Shown here piece after piece: positions 14,477 through 22,435 of a stretch of DNA of 26,254 bases (the first letter of the stretch is position 1; each line of letters starts with the position of its first letter). Source of the stretch: an uncultured Acetatifactor sp. (GTDB lineage Bacteria; Bacillota; Clostridia; Lachnospirales; Lachnospiraceae); the NCBI GenBank assembly GCA_910586835.1, contig CAJUJU010000057.1, forward strand, positions 1-26,254. Reading direction: 5' to 3'. The notes beneath the pieces were generated by a model, which was given only the letters and a program-made list of their open reading frames with translations, was not told the DNA's origin and ran no database searches. The position numbers and the translations under genes were made by a program.

Positions 14477-16225
14477 ATGCTGAAAACACTCGGAGCCCAG
14501 ATAAAAGAATATAAAAAGGCTTCTATTGCAACACCGGTCTTCATGATAGGCGAGGTCATCATGGAGACTGTGATTCCGCTTCTCATGGCGTCCATCATTG
14601 ACGACGGCGTGAATAAGAGCGATCTGAATCACATTTACCTGATCGGAGGACTGATGGTACTGACGGCAGTCTTAAGCCTTGCCTTCGGTATCGGAGGAGG
14701 CGTCTACGGCGCAAAGGCCTCCACAGGCTTTGCCAGGAACTTAAGGCGGGCCATGTATGACAACATTCAGACCTTCAGTTTTTCCAACATTGACAAGTTC
14801 AGCACTTCAGGACTTGTGACCAGGCTGACCACGGATGTGACCAACCTGCAGAATGCTTACCAGATGATATTGAGAATGACCATGCGTGCGCCCTTCAGCC
14901 TCCTTTTTGCCATGATCATGTCCTTTGTCATCAGTCCCAGACTGGCCAGTGTGTACCTGATTGCAGTGGTGCTTCTGGGGTGTGTGCTGGCGCTTATCAT
15001 TACCATGGCAATGAAATATTTCAGCCAGGCGTTTCCCAAGTACGACGATCTGAACGAGAGCGTGCAGGAAAATGTGTCCGCCATTCGTGTGGTAAAGGCC
15101 TACGTCCGTGAGGACTACGAGAATGAAAAGTTCAAGAAGGCCAGCGGGGCGATTTATAAAATTTTCAGCAAGGCTGAGGGAATCGTGGCCTGGAACGGGC
15201 CGGTAATGAATTTTACAGTGTATGCATGCATTGTGCTTATCAGCTGGATGGGAGCCCACATGATCGTGCAGAACGAGCTGACCACCGGACAGCTGATGAG
15301 TCTTTTGACCTACTGCATGAACATATTGATGAACCTGATGATGCTCTCCATGATTTTTGTCATGCTCACCATGTCCGGGGCAAGCGCGAGACGTGTCTGC
15401 GAAGTGCTGGAGGAGAAGCCTGACCTGACAGATCCGGAGGATCCTGTGACGGAGGTGGCGGACGGAAGCATTTGCTTTGACAATGTGTCCTTCCGGTACA
15501 AGAAGGATGCGGATGCCTTTGTGCTGAAAAATATCGATCTTGAGATTCGTTCCGGTGAGACCATCGGAATTATCGGCGGCACTGGAAGCGCAAAGTCCAG
15601 TCTTGTCAATCTGATCAGCAGACTTTACGACGTATCGGAGGGTCGGCTGCTGGTGGGCGGCGTGGATGTGCGGCAGTATGATATGGAGGTTTTGAGAAAC
15701 CAGGTAGCCGTAGTGCTTCAGAATAATGTACTTTTTTCGGGGACGATCCTGGAAAATCTGCGCTGGGGCGACAGGGAAGCCACGGAGGAGGAATGCCGGC
15801 GTGCCTGTGAGCTGGCCTGTGCGGATGAATTTATTCAAAAGTTTCCGGAGGGTTACAATACTTTTATTGAACAGGGCGGAACCAACGTGTCCGGCGGGCA
15901 GAAGCAGCGGCTGTGCATAGCCAGGGCATTGTTGAAGAAGCCGAAGATTCTGATACTGGACGATTCCACCAGTGCGGTGGATACCGCCACCGACGCGAAG
16001 ATCAGGAAAGCTTTTGCGGAGGAGATTCCGGGTACCACAAAGCTGATTATCGCTCAGCGTATTTCAAGTGTGGAGCACGCGGATCGGATTATTGTCATGC
16101 ATGAGGGACAGATTGACGGCTTTGGCACGCATGAGGAACTGCTGGCGGGCAATGAGATCTACCGGGATGTGTACGAGTCTCAGACCGCCGGCAGCGGTGA
16201 CTTTGACGAGAAGGGAGGCATGTGA
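14477..16225 (+). CDS. ABC exporter half-transporter, degenerate ATP-site subunit
   Basis: A 582-residue membrane protein with an N-terminal six-helix exporter domain (about 1-310) and a C-terminal ATPase domain (about 330-575). Motifs: Walker A GGTGSAKSS (367-375), signature VSGGQ (471-475), Walker B ILILDD (491-496), switch position Gln527 (IIAQRIS). The catalytic Glu after Walker B is Asp496 and the switch His is Gln, so its own ATP site is probably not hydrolytic, whereas its signature is canonical. This is the pattern of the degenerate half of heterodimeric exporters (BmrC/D, LmrC/D, TM287/288 type). AGGAGG precedes ATG 14477. Its stop overlaps the region just before the partner gene, 2 bases from its ATG. 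Probable drug or peptide exporter; substrate unknown. Confidence 0.93.
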   Translation: MLKTLGAQIKEYKKASIATPVFMIGEVIMETVIPLLMASIIDDGVNKSDLNHIYLIGGLMVLTAVLSLAFGIGGGVYGAKASTGFARNLRRAMYDNIQTFSFSNIDKFSTSGLVTRLTTDVTNLQNAYQMILRMTMRAPFSLLFAMIMSFVISPRLASVYLIAVVLLGCVLALIITMAMKYFSQAFPKYDDLNESVQENVSAIRVVKAYVREDYENEKFKKASGAIYKIFSKAEGIVAWNGPVMNFTVYACIVLISWMGAHMIVQNELTTGQLMSLLTYCMNILMNLMMLSMIFVMLTMSGASARRVCEVLEEKPDLTDPEDPVTEVADGSICFDNVSFRYKKDADAFVLKNIDLEIRSGETIGIIGGTGSAKSSLVNLISRLYDVSEGRLLVGGVDVRQYDMEVLRNQVAVVLQNNVLFSGTILENLRWGDREATEEECRRACELACADEFIQKFPEGYNTFIEQGGTNVSGGQKQRLCIARALLKKPKILILDDSTSAVDTATDAKIRKAFAEEIPGTTKLIIAQRISSVEHADRIIVMHEGQIDGFGTHEELLAGNEIYRDVYESQTAGSGDFDEKGGM

Positions 16226-16227
16226 TC

Positions 16228-18165
16228 ATGGCGGAAGAGAGAAAACCGAAAGTGAATCAGGGTCCCGGCCCCAGAGGCGCAAGAGGACCGAGACCGAAGA
16301 TAGAGAATCCCGGAAAATTGTTGAAGAGAGTGCTGGGGTATACGCTGAAGGATTATGCCTTTCAGTGGGTGATCGTGATAATATGTATTATCACCACCGT
16401 TTTTGCAACTTTGCAGGGAACGCTGTTTATCCGGACGCTGATCGACGACTATATCACGCCCATGCTGAAGCAGCAGAACCCGGATTTCGGGCCGCTGGCG
16501 GGAGCCATCGGAAGAGTGGTCTGCTTTTACGGATTGGGAATCATAGCTTCCTTCACCCAGTCCAGGATCATGATCTATGTGACGCAGGGAACCCAGCGCA
16601 ATCTGCGCAACGACCTGTTTGAAAAAATGGAGCGGCTGCCCATCAAGTACTTTGACACCCATGCCCACGGGGATATCATGTCTGTGTATACCAACGACAT
16701 CGATACCATGCGGCAGATGGTCAGCCAGAGTATTCCCCAGCTGATCAGCAGTGTGACTTCGATTGCGGGAACGCTGGTTTCCATGTTGATTCTGGATATT
16801 CCGCTGACGGTTATTTCCATAGTGATGGTGGCGATCATGGTCTATGCGGCAAAGAAGATCGGCTCTCAGAGCAGCCGCTTTTTCCTGGCCCAGCAAAAGG
16901 ATCTGGGCGCATTGAACGGCTGTATTGAGGAGACAATGACGGGGCAGAAGGTAGTCAAGGTATTCTGTCACGAGGAAGAGAGCCTGAAGCAGTTTAACGA
17001 GCTGAACGATCAGCTTTGTTCCAGTTCCTACCGGGCGAACAAATTTGCCAATATCATGGGGCCGGTCAACGCGCAGTTGGGTAACCTGAGCTATGTAGTC
17101 TGCGCCGTGGCGGGAGGTATCCTGGCCATTACGGGAGTGTCCGGGCTGACGCTGGGAGCTCTGGCGGGGTTCCTTTCTCTGAATAAATCTTTCAGCATGC
17201 CCATCAACCAGATCAGTATGCAGTTTAACAGTATCATTATGGCGCTGGCGGGCGCAGACAGGATCTTTAAAATGATGGATGAGGTTCCCGAGGTGGACCA
17301 GGGCTATGTGGAGCTTGTGAATGCGGTGAAGAACGACAGAGGCGAGCTTATGGAGAGCAGAGAGAGAACCGGGCTCTGGGCATGGAAGCATTACCACAAG
17401 GATTCCGACACTACCACTTATCAGGAACTGCAGGGGGATGTGGTGTTTGACCATGTTGATTTCGGCTACAACGACGAGAAGATGATCCTTCATGACATCG
17501 AGCTTTACGCAAAGCCTGGACAGAAGATTGCTTTTGTGGGCGCTACCGGTGCGGGAAAGACTACCATAACCAATCTGATCAACCGTTTTTATGATATTCA
17601 GGATGGAAAGATCCGTTATGACGGCATCAATGTGACCAAGATCAAAAAGAACGATCTGCGGCGTTCCCTGGGGATTGTGCTGCAGGATACCCATCTGTTT
17701 ACGGGAACCGTGATGGAGAACATCAGGTACGGAAAGCTGGATGCCACGGATGAGGAGGTTTTCAGGGCGGCAAAGCTGGCCAATGCGGACGGATTTATCC
17801 GCAGGCTTCCGGAGGGGTATCAGACCATGCTGCATGGAGACGGAGCCAATTTGAGCCAGGGGCAGAGACAGCTGCTGGCAATCGCCAGGGCAGCCATTGC
17901 GGATCCGCCGGTGCTGATTCTGGATGAGGCCACCAGCTCCATTGACACCAGGACGGAAAAGCTGGTGCAGCAGGGTATGGACGCACTGATGAAGGGCCGT
18001 ACCAACTTTGTCATTGCCCACAGACTTTCCACAGTCAAAAACAGCGACTGCATCATTGTGCTGGAACAGGGCCGCATCATTGAGCGGGGAACCCACGATC
18101 AGCTCATTGAGCAGCAGGGCAAGTACTATCAGCTCTACACCGGAAACGCAGTGGCGCAGAATTAA
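16228..18165 (+). CDS. ABC exporter half-transporter, catalytic subunit
   Basis: A 645-residue partner of the preceding gene. A 30-residue basic, Pro/Gly-rich N-terminus is followed by a six-helix exporter domain and an ATPase domain. Motifs: Walker A GATGAGKT (438-445), signature LSQGQ (542-546, degenerate), Walker B LILDE (563-567) with catalytic Glu567, and switch His598 (VIAHRLSTV). Together the pair makes one consensus ATP site (this Walker A/B with the partner's VSGGQ) and one degenerate site, as expected of a heterodimer. A charged linker of about 40 residues (near 358-400) joins the two domains. I chose ATG 16228 with GGGAGG nine bases upstream; the GTG at 16222 is too close to that site. 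No terminator is evident before the ribU promoter. Confidence 0.93.
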   Translation: MAEERKPKVNQGPGPRGARGPRPKIENPGKLLKRVLGYTLKDYAFQWVIVIICIITTVFATLQGTLFIRTLIDDYITPMLKQQNPDFGPLAGAIGRVVCFYGLGIIASFTQSRIMIYVTQGTQRNLRNDLFEKMERLPIKYFDTHAHGDIMSVYTNDIDTMRQMVSQSIPQLISSVTSIAGTLVSMLILDIPLTVISIVMVAIMVYAAKKIGSQSSRFFLAQQKDLGALNGCIEETMTGQKVVKVFCHEEESLKQFNELNDQLCSSSYRANKFANIMGPVNAQLGNLSYVVCAVAGGILAITGVSGLTLGALAGFLSLNKSFSMPINQISMQFNSIIMALAGADRIFKMMDEVPEVDQGYVELVNAVKNDRGELMESRERTGLWAWKHYHKDSDTTTYQELQGDVVFDHVDFGYNDEKMILHDIELYAKPGQKIAFVGATGAGKTTITNLINRFYDIQDGKIRYDGINVTKIKKNDLRRSLGIVLQDTHLFTGTVMENIRYGKLDATDEEVFRAAKLANADGFIRRLPEGYQTMLHGDGANLSQGQRQLLAIARAAIADPPVLILDEATSSIDTRTEKLVQQGMDALMKGRTNFVIAHRLSTVKNSDCIIVLEQGRIIERGTHDQLIEQQGKYYQLYTGNAVAQN

Positions 18166-18172
18166 TCAGGTC

Positions 18173-18201
18173 TTGTTTTTTGCGGCGTGAAGTATTATAA
18201 T
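18173..18201 (+). promoter_or_regulatory. promoter of the FMN riboswitch-ribU unit
   Basis: A perfect -10 TATAAT (18196-18201) with a weak -35 TTGTTT (18173-18178) at 17 bases. It lies seven bases after the ABC stop codon, and the riboswitch begins about 20 bases downstream. Confidence 0.65.
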
Positions 18202-18221
18202 AGCAATGTCAATACAAGAAA

Positions 18222-18364
18222 ATTCTTCGGGGTTGGGTGCAATTCCCTACTGGCGGTAAAGTCCGCGACCCGTGGCAGGAGGCAGGAGAAAAGCCTGCGT
18301 GTCTGTCATGGCTGACTCGGTGTAAGTCCGGGACCAACAGTAAAGTCTGGATGAAAGAAGAAAA
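18222..18364 (+). promoter_or_regulatory. FMN riboswitch (RFN element) aptamer
   Basis: The RNA carries the RFN landmarks in order: CTTCGGGG at the base, GGGTGCAATTCCCTAC, TGGCGGTAAAGTCCGCGA, a variable GGCAGGAGAAAAGCCTGC hairpin, CTCGGTGTAAGTCCGGGACC, CAACAGTAAAGTCTGGATG, and closing AGAAGAA pairing with TTCTTC. It binds flavin mononucleotide and shuts down expression of riboflavin genes. Here it precedes ribU, a riboflavin importer, which fits. The terminator at 18436-18466 is its likely expression platform: the TCCGGG inside the aptamer (about 18327-18332) could pair with CCCGGA of the terminator's 5' arm (18439-18444), giving an antiterminator when FMN is absent (inference). Confidence 0.93.
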
Positions 18365-18435
18365 TCTGGCTGTGAATGCAGTGTATTTCGCGCGCGGAAT
18401 GCAGGGCAGGAGGAGCCGGTGCCGTGTGTGCTTTC

Positions 18436-18466
18436 AACCCCGGATCACCCGATCCGGGGTTATTTT
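18436..18466 (+). terminator. riboswitch-controlled terminator
   Basis: An 11-bp stem AACCCCGGATC / GATCCGGGGTT with loop ACCC, followed by ATTTT. It lies between the FMN aptamer and ribU and is the expected off-switch when FMN is bound. Confidence 0.85.
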
Positions 18467-18593
18467 GCGCGAATAAGCAGAGTCAGAAACTCAGAGCTTC
18501 CGAAGCCGTGCTTGCACGGGCGAAGGAAGAAATGAGTTTATGACGAGCAACAGCGACCAGTCTGCTTATTCAGAAGAGCAGAGTCAGAAACTC
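18463..18593 (+). repeat. second locus of the structured intergenic repeat, in the ribU leader
   Basis: Bases 18463-18490 are identical to 13482-13509, including the preceding T-run, and 18532-18551 are identical to 13551-13570. The unit is 101 bp, followed by a 16-base partial restart (18578-18593). Predicted pairing: GAATAAGCAGA (18471-18481) with TCTGCTTATTC (18561-18571); GTCAGAAACTCA (18482-18493) with TGAGTTTATGAC (18533-18544), one mismatch; CTTCC (18497-18501) with GGAAG (18525-18529); apical hairpin 18505-18521. The third stem has different bases from locus one but keeps pairing. The extra hairpin of locus one (about 13576-13597) is absent. It lies after the riboswitch terminator and before ribU. 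Confidence 0.85.
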
Positions 18594-18676
18594 GGCACAA
18601 GAAGAATTTTCCTGCATTATCTCAGGCGCATCCGGATATCAGGAGTCCGGAGGAGCCGGAAACGGAGGAAAAGAAA

Positions 18677-19411
18677 ATGAACAAATTATTCACTGATGTG
18701 GCGGAGAACGCCGCATATGTCCTGAGCTTTTTTGCAATCATTGTCGCGCTGTTTGTGGTGGCACTTCTGCTGGAGAAGGCCGCCCGGAAGAAAAACAATG
18801 TCACGGAGCCGATTTTCGGCACAAGAAAGATTGCCATGATCGGTATGTTTTCCGCAATCGCCATGATTCTGCACCTGTTTGATTTTCCGCTGCCCTTTGC
18901 ACCGGGATTTTACAAGCTGGACTTCAGTGAGCTTCCCATTCTGGTCGGAACCTTTGCCTTCGGACCAACGGCCGGGGTGATGATGGAATTTGTAAAAATT
19001 CTGTTGAAGCTCTGTATAAAGGGAACCAGTACGGCCTTTGTGGGAGATCTGGCAAACTTTGTGATCGGCTGCAGCTTCATCCTTCCGGCATCGGTCATTT
19101 ATACCTTCCACAAAAGCAAGAAAAGTGCTGTCATAGGCTGTGTGGCCGGTACGCTGTGCATGACGGTCTTCGGAACTGCTTTCAATGCCATCTATCTGCT
19201 GCCGGCTTTTTCCAAGCTGTTCCATATGTCTCTGGAGGATATTCTGGCGATGGGGAGCGCCATCAATCCGCTGATGACGGAGGGGAGTATCGTCAGCTTT
19301 GTGGTGGCCTGCGTTGCGCCCATGAATCTGATCAAGGGAGCAAGCGTTTCACTGGTGACGCTGTTGGTCTATAAACCGCTGAGCCCCATTATAAAGGAAG
19401 GGCGCAGATAA
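18677..19411 (+). CDS. ribU: riboflavin transporter, ECF substrate-binding S component
   Basis: A 244-residue integral membrane protein that binds riboflavin and works with the shared ECF energy-coupling module (EcfA, EcfA', EcfT), which is not encoded here. It fits RibU: after an N-terminal membrane helix and a Lys/Asn-rich loop, IAMIGMFSAIAMILHLFDFPLPF, broken across the first core helix, then FYKLDFSELPILVGTFAFGP, VMMEFVKILLKL, GTSTAFVGDLANFVIGC, and a final KPLSPII. The FYKLDFSELP pattern is characteristic. The N-terminal extra helix of about 45 residues makes it longer than the usual 190-210. GGAGG lies eight bases before the ATG. The upstream FMN riboswitch strongly supports riboflavin as substrate. 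The leader is about 470 bases long. Confidence 0.94.
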   Translation: MNKLFTDVAENAAYVLSFFAIIVALFVVALLLEKAARKKNNVTEPIFGTRKIAMIGMFSAIAMILHLFDFPLPFAPGFYKLDFSELPILVGTFAFGPTAGVMMEFVKILLKLCIKGTSTAFVGDLANFVIGCSFILPASVIYTFHKSKKSAVIGCVAGTLCMTVFGTAFNAIYLLPAFSKLFHMSLEDILAMGSAINPLMTEGSIVSFVVACVAPMNLIKGASVSLVTLLVYKPLSPIIKEGRR

Positions 19412-19430
19412 AAGCGGCAGGAATTAAGTC

Positions 19431-19459
19431 TTGCATTTTGACTGCCGATAGAGTAAAAT
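19431..19459 (+). promoter_or_regulatory. candidate promoter of the YcxB-like gene and downstream cluster
   Basis: TTGCAT (19431-19436), 17-base spacer, TAAAAT (19454-19459). It lies between the ribU stop and a hairpin at 19480-19508, so the new transcript would meet that hairpin near its 5' end. Confidence 0.45.
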
Positions 19460-19479
19460 TTGAAGAAGTAATGCGGAGT

Positions 19480-19508
19480 AAGGCACCTGTCCGATGGGTG
19501 CCTTCTTT
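19480..19508 (+). terminator. hairpin terminator after ribU
   Basis: AAGGCACC (19480-19487) pairs with GGTGCCTT (19497-19504), 9-base loop, followed by CTTTG, a weak T-run. It most simply ends the ribU transcript; if the promoter at 19431 is real it could also attenuate the next unit. Confidence 0.6.
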
Positions 19509-19548
19509 GTGGTATTGTGAGTTTCCGCAGAGCGGAGTCATGGGGGTT

Positions 19549-20028
19549 ATGATGATAGAGCTTGATGTAAAAATAGGTGCGAAGGATTTGTACGATTATA
19601 TGCTGAGACACTCCTACAACAGCGCTGCGGGGATTCTGGGCAGCTGTTTCGGGGCGCTTTTGATTGTTTTTGCGGTTATGACAAAGCAGTGGCTGTATCT
19701 GGTCATGGGATTGATCATGCTGCTGTATCTGCCCTGGACATTGTCTGTCCGCAGCAAGCAGCAGGTACTCAGCAACCCGAGCTTCCAGCAGCCACTTCAC
19801 TATATGCTGGACGGGCAGGGGATCACCATATCCCAGGGTGAGGAATCCGTGCAGTATCTTTGGGAGGAAATGCATAAGGCGGTTTCCACCGGGCGGAGCA
19901 TCATTGTCTATACTTCCAGGATAAACGCCACGATTTTTCCCAGAAAGCAGATGGGAGACCAGACCACGGCAGTAATAGAGATGATTTCCACGCATATGCC
20001 GCCAGCAAAGGTAAAGATCCGCAGCTGA
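19549..20028 (+). CDS. YcxB-like membrane protein
   Basis: About 159 residues. After a hydrophilic start (MMIELDVKIGAKDLYDYMLRH) broken into a short helix, two membrane segments form a hairpin (SAAGILGSCFGALLIVFAVM and WLYLVMGLIMLLYLPWTL), followed by a soluble C-terminal part: HYMLDGQGITISQGEES, YLWEEMHKAVSTGRSIIVYT, then INATIFPRKQMG. This order fits the YcxB-like family, whose C-terminal domain typically ends with a Pro-Lys/Arg-Lys motif. Its function is unknown. The start is uncertain: ATG 19549 or 19552 follow GGGGG, and ATG 19540 is also possible; the longer frame from 19438 would cross the promoter and hairpin. It lies ahead of the t6A gene cluster and may be separately transcribed. 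Confidence 0.75.
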   Translation: MMIELDVKIGAKDLYDYMLRHSYNSAAGILGSCFGALLIVFAVMTKQWLYLVMGLIMLLYLPWTLSVRSKQQVLSNPSFQQPLHYMLDGQGITISQGEESVQYLWEEMHKAVSTGRSIIVYTSRINATIFPRKQMGDQTTAVIEMISTHMPPAKVKIRS

Positions 20029-20208
20029 CGGAGGCCATGGGGCGGCAGCTGTAAAATGGTTTGTGGCATCATGGCGATTTGAATCGGCAGGGGCGTTTGG
20101 AACTGTGCGGTGGATATGAGTAAGGGTTCCGGGCTTGTTTACGGCGGTCAGGGAAGGAAGGCGGAAAAATCTGTGCAGGAAGCGCAGGAACGGGAGTCGG
20201 ATTTGGAA

Positions 20209-20697
20209 ATGGAAGAGCATGCAATGAAGTGCCCGGAAGGGATTACAGAACGGCTGCAGAAGGAAAAAAGACTGGAACTGGAGAGCCGGGGATCCGAAGA
20301 AACTTTTTTGCTGGGAAAGCGGCTGGGCGAGGCTGCGGTTCCGGGAGAGGTCTATACGCTTGTGGGGGATCTGGGCGCAGGGAAGACCGTGTTTACCCAG
20401 GGCTTTGCGGCAGGGCTGGGTGTGACGGAACCGGTAAACAGCCCTACATTTACAATTGTACAGATTTATGAAGAGGGGCGTATGCCCTTTTACCATTTTG
20501 ACGTGTACCGCATCGGAGATGTGGAGGAGATGGAGGAGATCGGATACCAGGACTGTTTTTACGGTGAGGGCGTGTCCATGGTAGAGTGGGCAAATCTGAT
20601 CCGGGAGATTCTGCCGCCTCATTATACCCGGGTGACGATTGAAAGGGATCCGGAGAAAGGCTTTGATTACCGGAAGATTCTTTTCGAAAAAATATAG
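20209..20697 (+). CDS. tsaE: tRNA t6A biosynthesis ATPase TsaE
   Basis: TsaE is the ATPase that recycles the TsaB-TsaD complex making threonylcarbamoyl-adenosine at position 37 of tRNAs reading ANN codons. Visible: GSEETFLLGKRLGEAAVPG, P-loop GDLGAGKT, VNSPTFTIVQIY, FYHFDVYRIGDVEEMEEIG and VEWANLI, all family-typical, ending with the short C-terminal strand. The core begins near the residues ESRGSEET. I give ATG 20209 (162 residues) with GGGAG at a wide spacing; in-frame GTG 20110 or ATG 20116 would add a 31-33-residue charged extension with no family match, and no start has a strong binding site. tsaB follows 94 bases later. The P-loop is intact, so it should be active. Confidence 0.9.
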   Translation: MEEHAMKCPEGITERLQKEKRLELESRGSEETFLLGKRLGEAAVPGEVYTLVGDLGAGKTVFTQGFAAGLGVTEPVNSPTFTIVQIYEEGRMPFYHFDVYRIGDVEEMEEIGYQDCFYGEGVSMVEWANLIREILPPHYTRVTIERDPEKGFDYRKILFEKI

Positions 20698-20791
20698 AAC
20701 GGATTTGAGCTTCTGCAAAGCGGAAGCAGGATTTCTTTGTCCGAAGAGAGGTGTGTATTCGTGCCTGTGAAGCGGGCGGATAGGAGACAAT

Positions 20792-21523
20792 GTGAGGATA
20801 TTGGGCATTGACAGCTCCGGGCTGGTGGCAAGTGTAGCGGTAGTGGCGGAGGGACAGCTTTTGGGTGAGTTTACCACGGATTATAAAAAGACCCATTCGC
20901 AGACGCTGCTTCCCATGCTGGATGAACTGAAGAAAATGATAGAGCTGGATTTGAATACGCTGGATGCCGTGGCCATTGCGTCAGGGCCCGGTTCCTTTAC
21001 GGGACTTCGGATCGGTTCCGCCACGGCGAAGGGACTTGGACTGGCGCTGCACAAACCCTTGGTGGAGGTGCCTACGCTGGAGGGGCTGGCCTGGAATCTG
21101 TGGGGAACGGACTGTCTTGTCTGCCCGTTGATGGATGCCAGGAGAAACCAGGTGTACACGGCGGCCTATGAATTTGTTCCTGTGGGGGACGGCTTTGAGA
21201 TGAGAAGTGTGATTCCGCAGAGCCCGTCGGATATCGGGGATATGTTGGAGAAGCTGAACGGGTTGGAGCGGAGAGTCATTTTCCTGGGGGATGGCGTTCC
21301 GGTGTATCTGCCGGTTATTCGGGATAAGATGAAGGTGGATTACAGCCTTGCTCCGGCGGGAAGCAACCGGCAGCGTGCAGCATGCATCGCCGCGCTGGGG
21401 GAGATTTACTGTGCTGCGGGAAAAACAGTGGAGGCGGCTTTGCATCAGCCGGAATATCTGCGCAAAAGCCAGGCCGAACAAGAGGAGGCTGCCGGAGAAG
21501 AACGCCGGAAGACGATTCCGTAA
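20792..21523 (+). CDS. tsaB: tRNA t6A biosynthesis scaffold TsaB
   Basis: A 243-residue ASKHA-fold protein that forms the platform for TsaD and TsaE in t6A synthesis (cytoplasm). Landmarks: MRILGIDSSGLVASVAVV at the start, HSQTLLPML, the family signature IASGPGSFTGLRIGSATAKG, and PLMDARRNQVYTAAY. The last 30 residues are Glu/Lys-rich and less conserved. The start is GTG 20792 with AGGAG five to six bases upstream; the homology begins at that codon. It follows tsaE and precedes rimI, a widespread order. The metal ligands of TsaD are lacking, as usual for TsaB. Length is typical of the family (about 230-240). Confidence 0.95.
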   Translation: MRILGIDSSGLVASVAVVAEGQLLGEFTTDYKKTHSQTLLPMLDELKKMIELDLNTLDAVAIASGPGSFTGLRIGSATAKGLGLALHKPLVEVPTLEGLAWNLWGTDCLVCPLMDARRNQVYTAAYEFVPVGDGFEMRSVIPQSPSDIGDMLEKLNGLERRVIFLGDGVPVYLPVIRDKMKVDYSLAPAGSNRQRAACIAALGEIYCAAGKTVEAALHQPEYLRKSQAEQEEAAGEERRKTIP

Positions 21524-21552
21524 AGGAGCTGCGGACAGGGAAAGGATCAAAG

Positions 21553-21990
21553 ATGGAAATTGCGATTCGTGAATTGCAGGACGGGGACGTGGGAAGGCTT
21601 GCAGAGATAGAGGCGGAATCTTTTTCCATGCCCTGGTCGGAGCAGGCTTTTCGGGAGCTGCTCTCCCATTCTTACTGCGTGTATCTGGTGGCGCTGGCAG
21701 ATGGAGAGCTTGCGGGCTGCTGCGGGTACACCAACGCCGGCGGTGTGGCCAACATCGACAATGTAGTGGTGGCGCCCCGGTTCCGGGAAAGAGGAGTGGC
21801 GCAGGCAATGCTGCGGGAGTTGATTGCCAGAGGAGAGGCGGAGCAGGTGGAAGGCTTTACGCTGGAGGTGAGGGTCAGCAATGCGGCCGCCATACATGTG
21901 TATGAAAAGTTCGGGTTTGTCTCCAGAGGGATACGCCCTGATTTTTATGAGAAGCCCACGGAGGACGCAAATATTATGTGGAGAGAGTGA
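21553..21990 (+). CDS. rimI: ribosomal-protein alanine N-acetyltransferase RimI
   Basis: A 145-residue GNAT acetyltransferase using acetyl-CoA; RimI acetylates the N-terminal alanine of ribosomal protein bS18 and relatives act on other N-termini. Seen: IEAESFSMPWSEQAF at the start, the beta-4 strand and acetyl-CoA-binding loop NIDNVVVAPRFRERGVAQAM (R/Q-x-x-G-x-A), then LEVRVSNAAAIHVYEKFGF and RPDFYEKPTEDANIMW. These are typical of RimI, including the C-terminal Tyr. The ATG at 21553 has AAAGGA six bases upstream, and the homology starts there. It lies in the tsaB-tsaD cluster, where rimI is commonly found. Substrate inferred from family only. Confidence 0.93.
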   Translation: MEIAIRELQDGDVGRLAEIEAESFSMPWSEQAFRELLSHSYCVYLVALADGELAGCCGYTNAGGVANIDNVVVAPRFRERGVAQAMLRELIARGEAEQVEGFTLEVRVSNAAAIHVYEKFGFVSRGIRPDFYEKPTEDANIMWRE

Positions 21991-22107
21991 GAAGGAAATC
22001 GTGTGCTTACGGCGGCTTTCGTTTGGGGCAAAGACCACTGCATGAAGTTTTTCTGTGTCACAGGCGGCATGGCGGAAAGTGCGGGGATACGAAGGAAAGA
22101 GGTTAGG

Positions 22108-22356
22108 ATGCGTAGATTTGAGGAGGGTCAGCCCAGGGCGCTGACACAGGTGGTATGCAATATGTGCGGCAGGGAACTGAGGCTGGAGAACGGGTATCTG
22201 AGGGAGGGATGTTTTTCCGGGGATGTGCTTTTCGGCTATTTCAGCCGCAGGGATGGAATCTCGCACCATTTTGACCTTTGTGAGGATTGTTATGACAAGG
22301 TGATTGCCCGGTTTCGGGTGCCCGTGGAAGAAAAAGAGGGCACCGAGCTGGTCTGA
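22108..22356 (+). CDS. small zinc-ribbon-like protein of unknown function
   Basis: An 82-residue protein with two cysteine pairs, VCNMCGRE (Cys17, Cys20) and LCEDCYDK (Cys58, Cys61), spaced as in a zinc ribbon, and a Phe/Gly-rich middle (SGDVLFGYFSRRDG). No catalytic motif is visible. AAAGAGG lies before the ATG at 22108; the same frame is open from 22003, but that extension has no family-like content. It sits between rimI and the RNase Z gene in the same direction. Proteins of this type recur in such clusters in Clostridia as unknowns; binding of a nucleic acid or a partner is possible, but unproven. Confidence 0.75.
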   Translation: MRRFEEGQPRALTQVVCNMCGRELRLENGYLREGCFSGDVLFGYFSRRDGISHHFDLCEDCYDKVIARFRVPVEEKEGTELV

Positions 22357-22435
22357 AAATACGTCGGCGTGCAGAACGCACGATCAGAAATCAAATGAAA
22401 TTCTACGGTGCAAAAGCCGCAGATTCAGGAAAGGC

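Noticed and set aside
16180..18096. A 638-codon leftward open frame opposite the second ABC half-transporter
   Set aside because: It is an antisense shadow of a gene whose motifs are all intact; its composition is that of reversed ABC codons.
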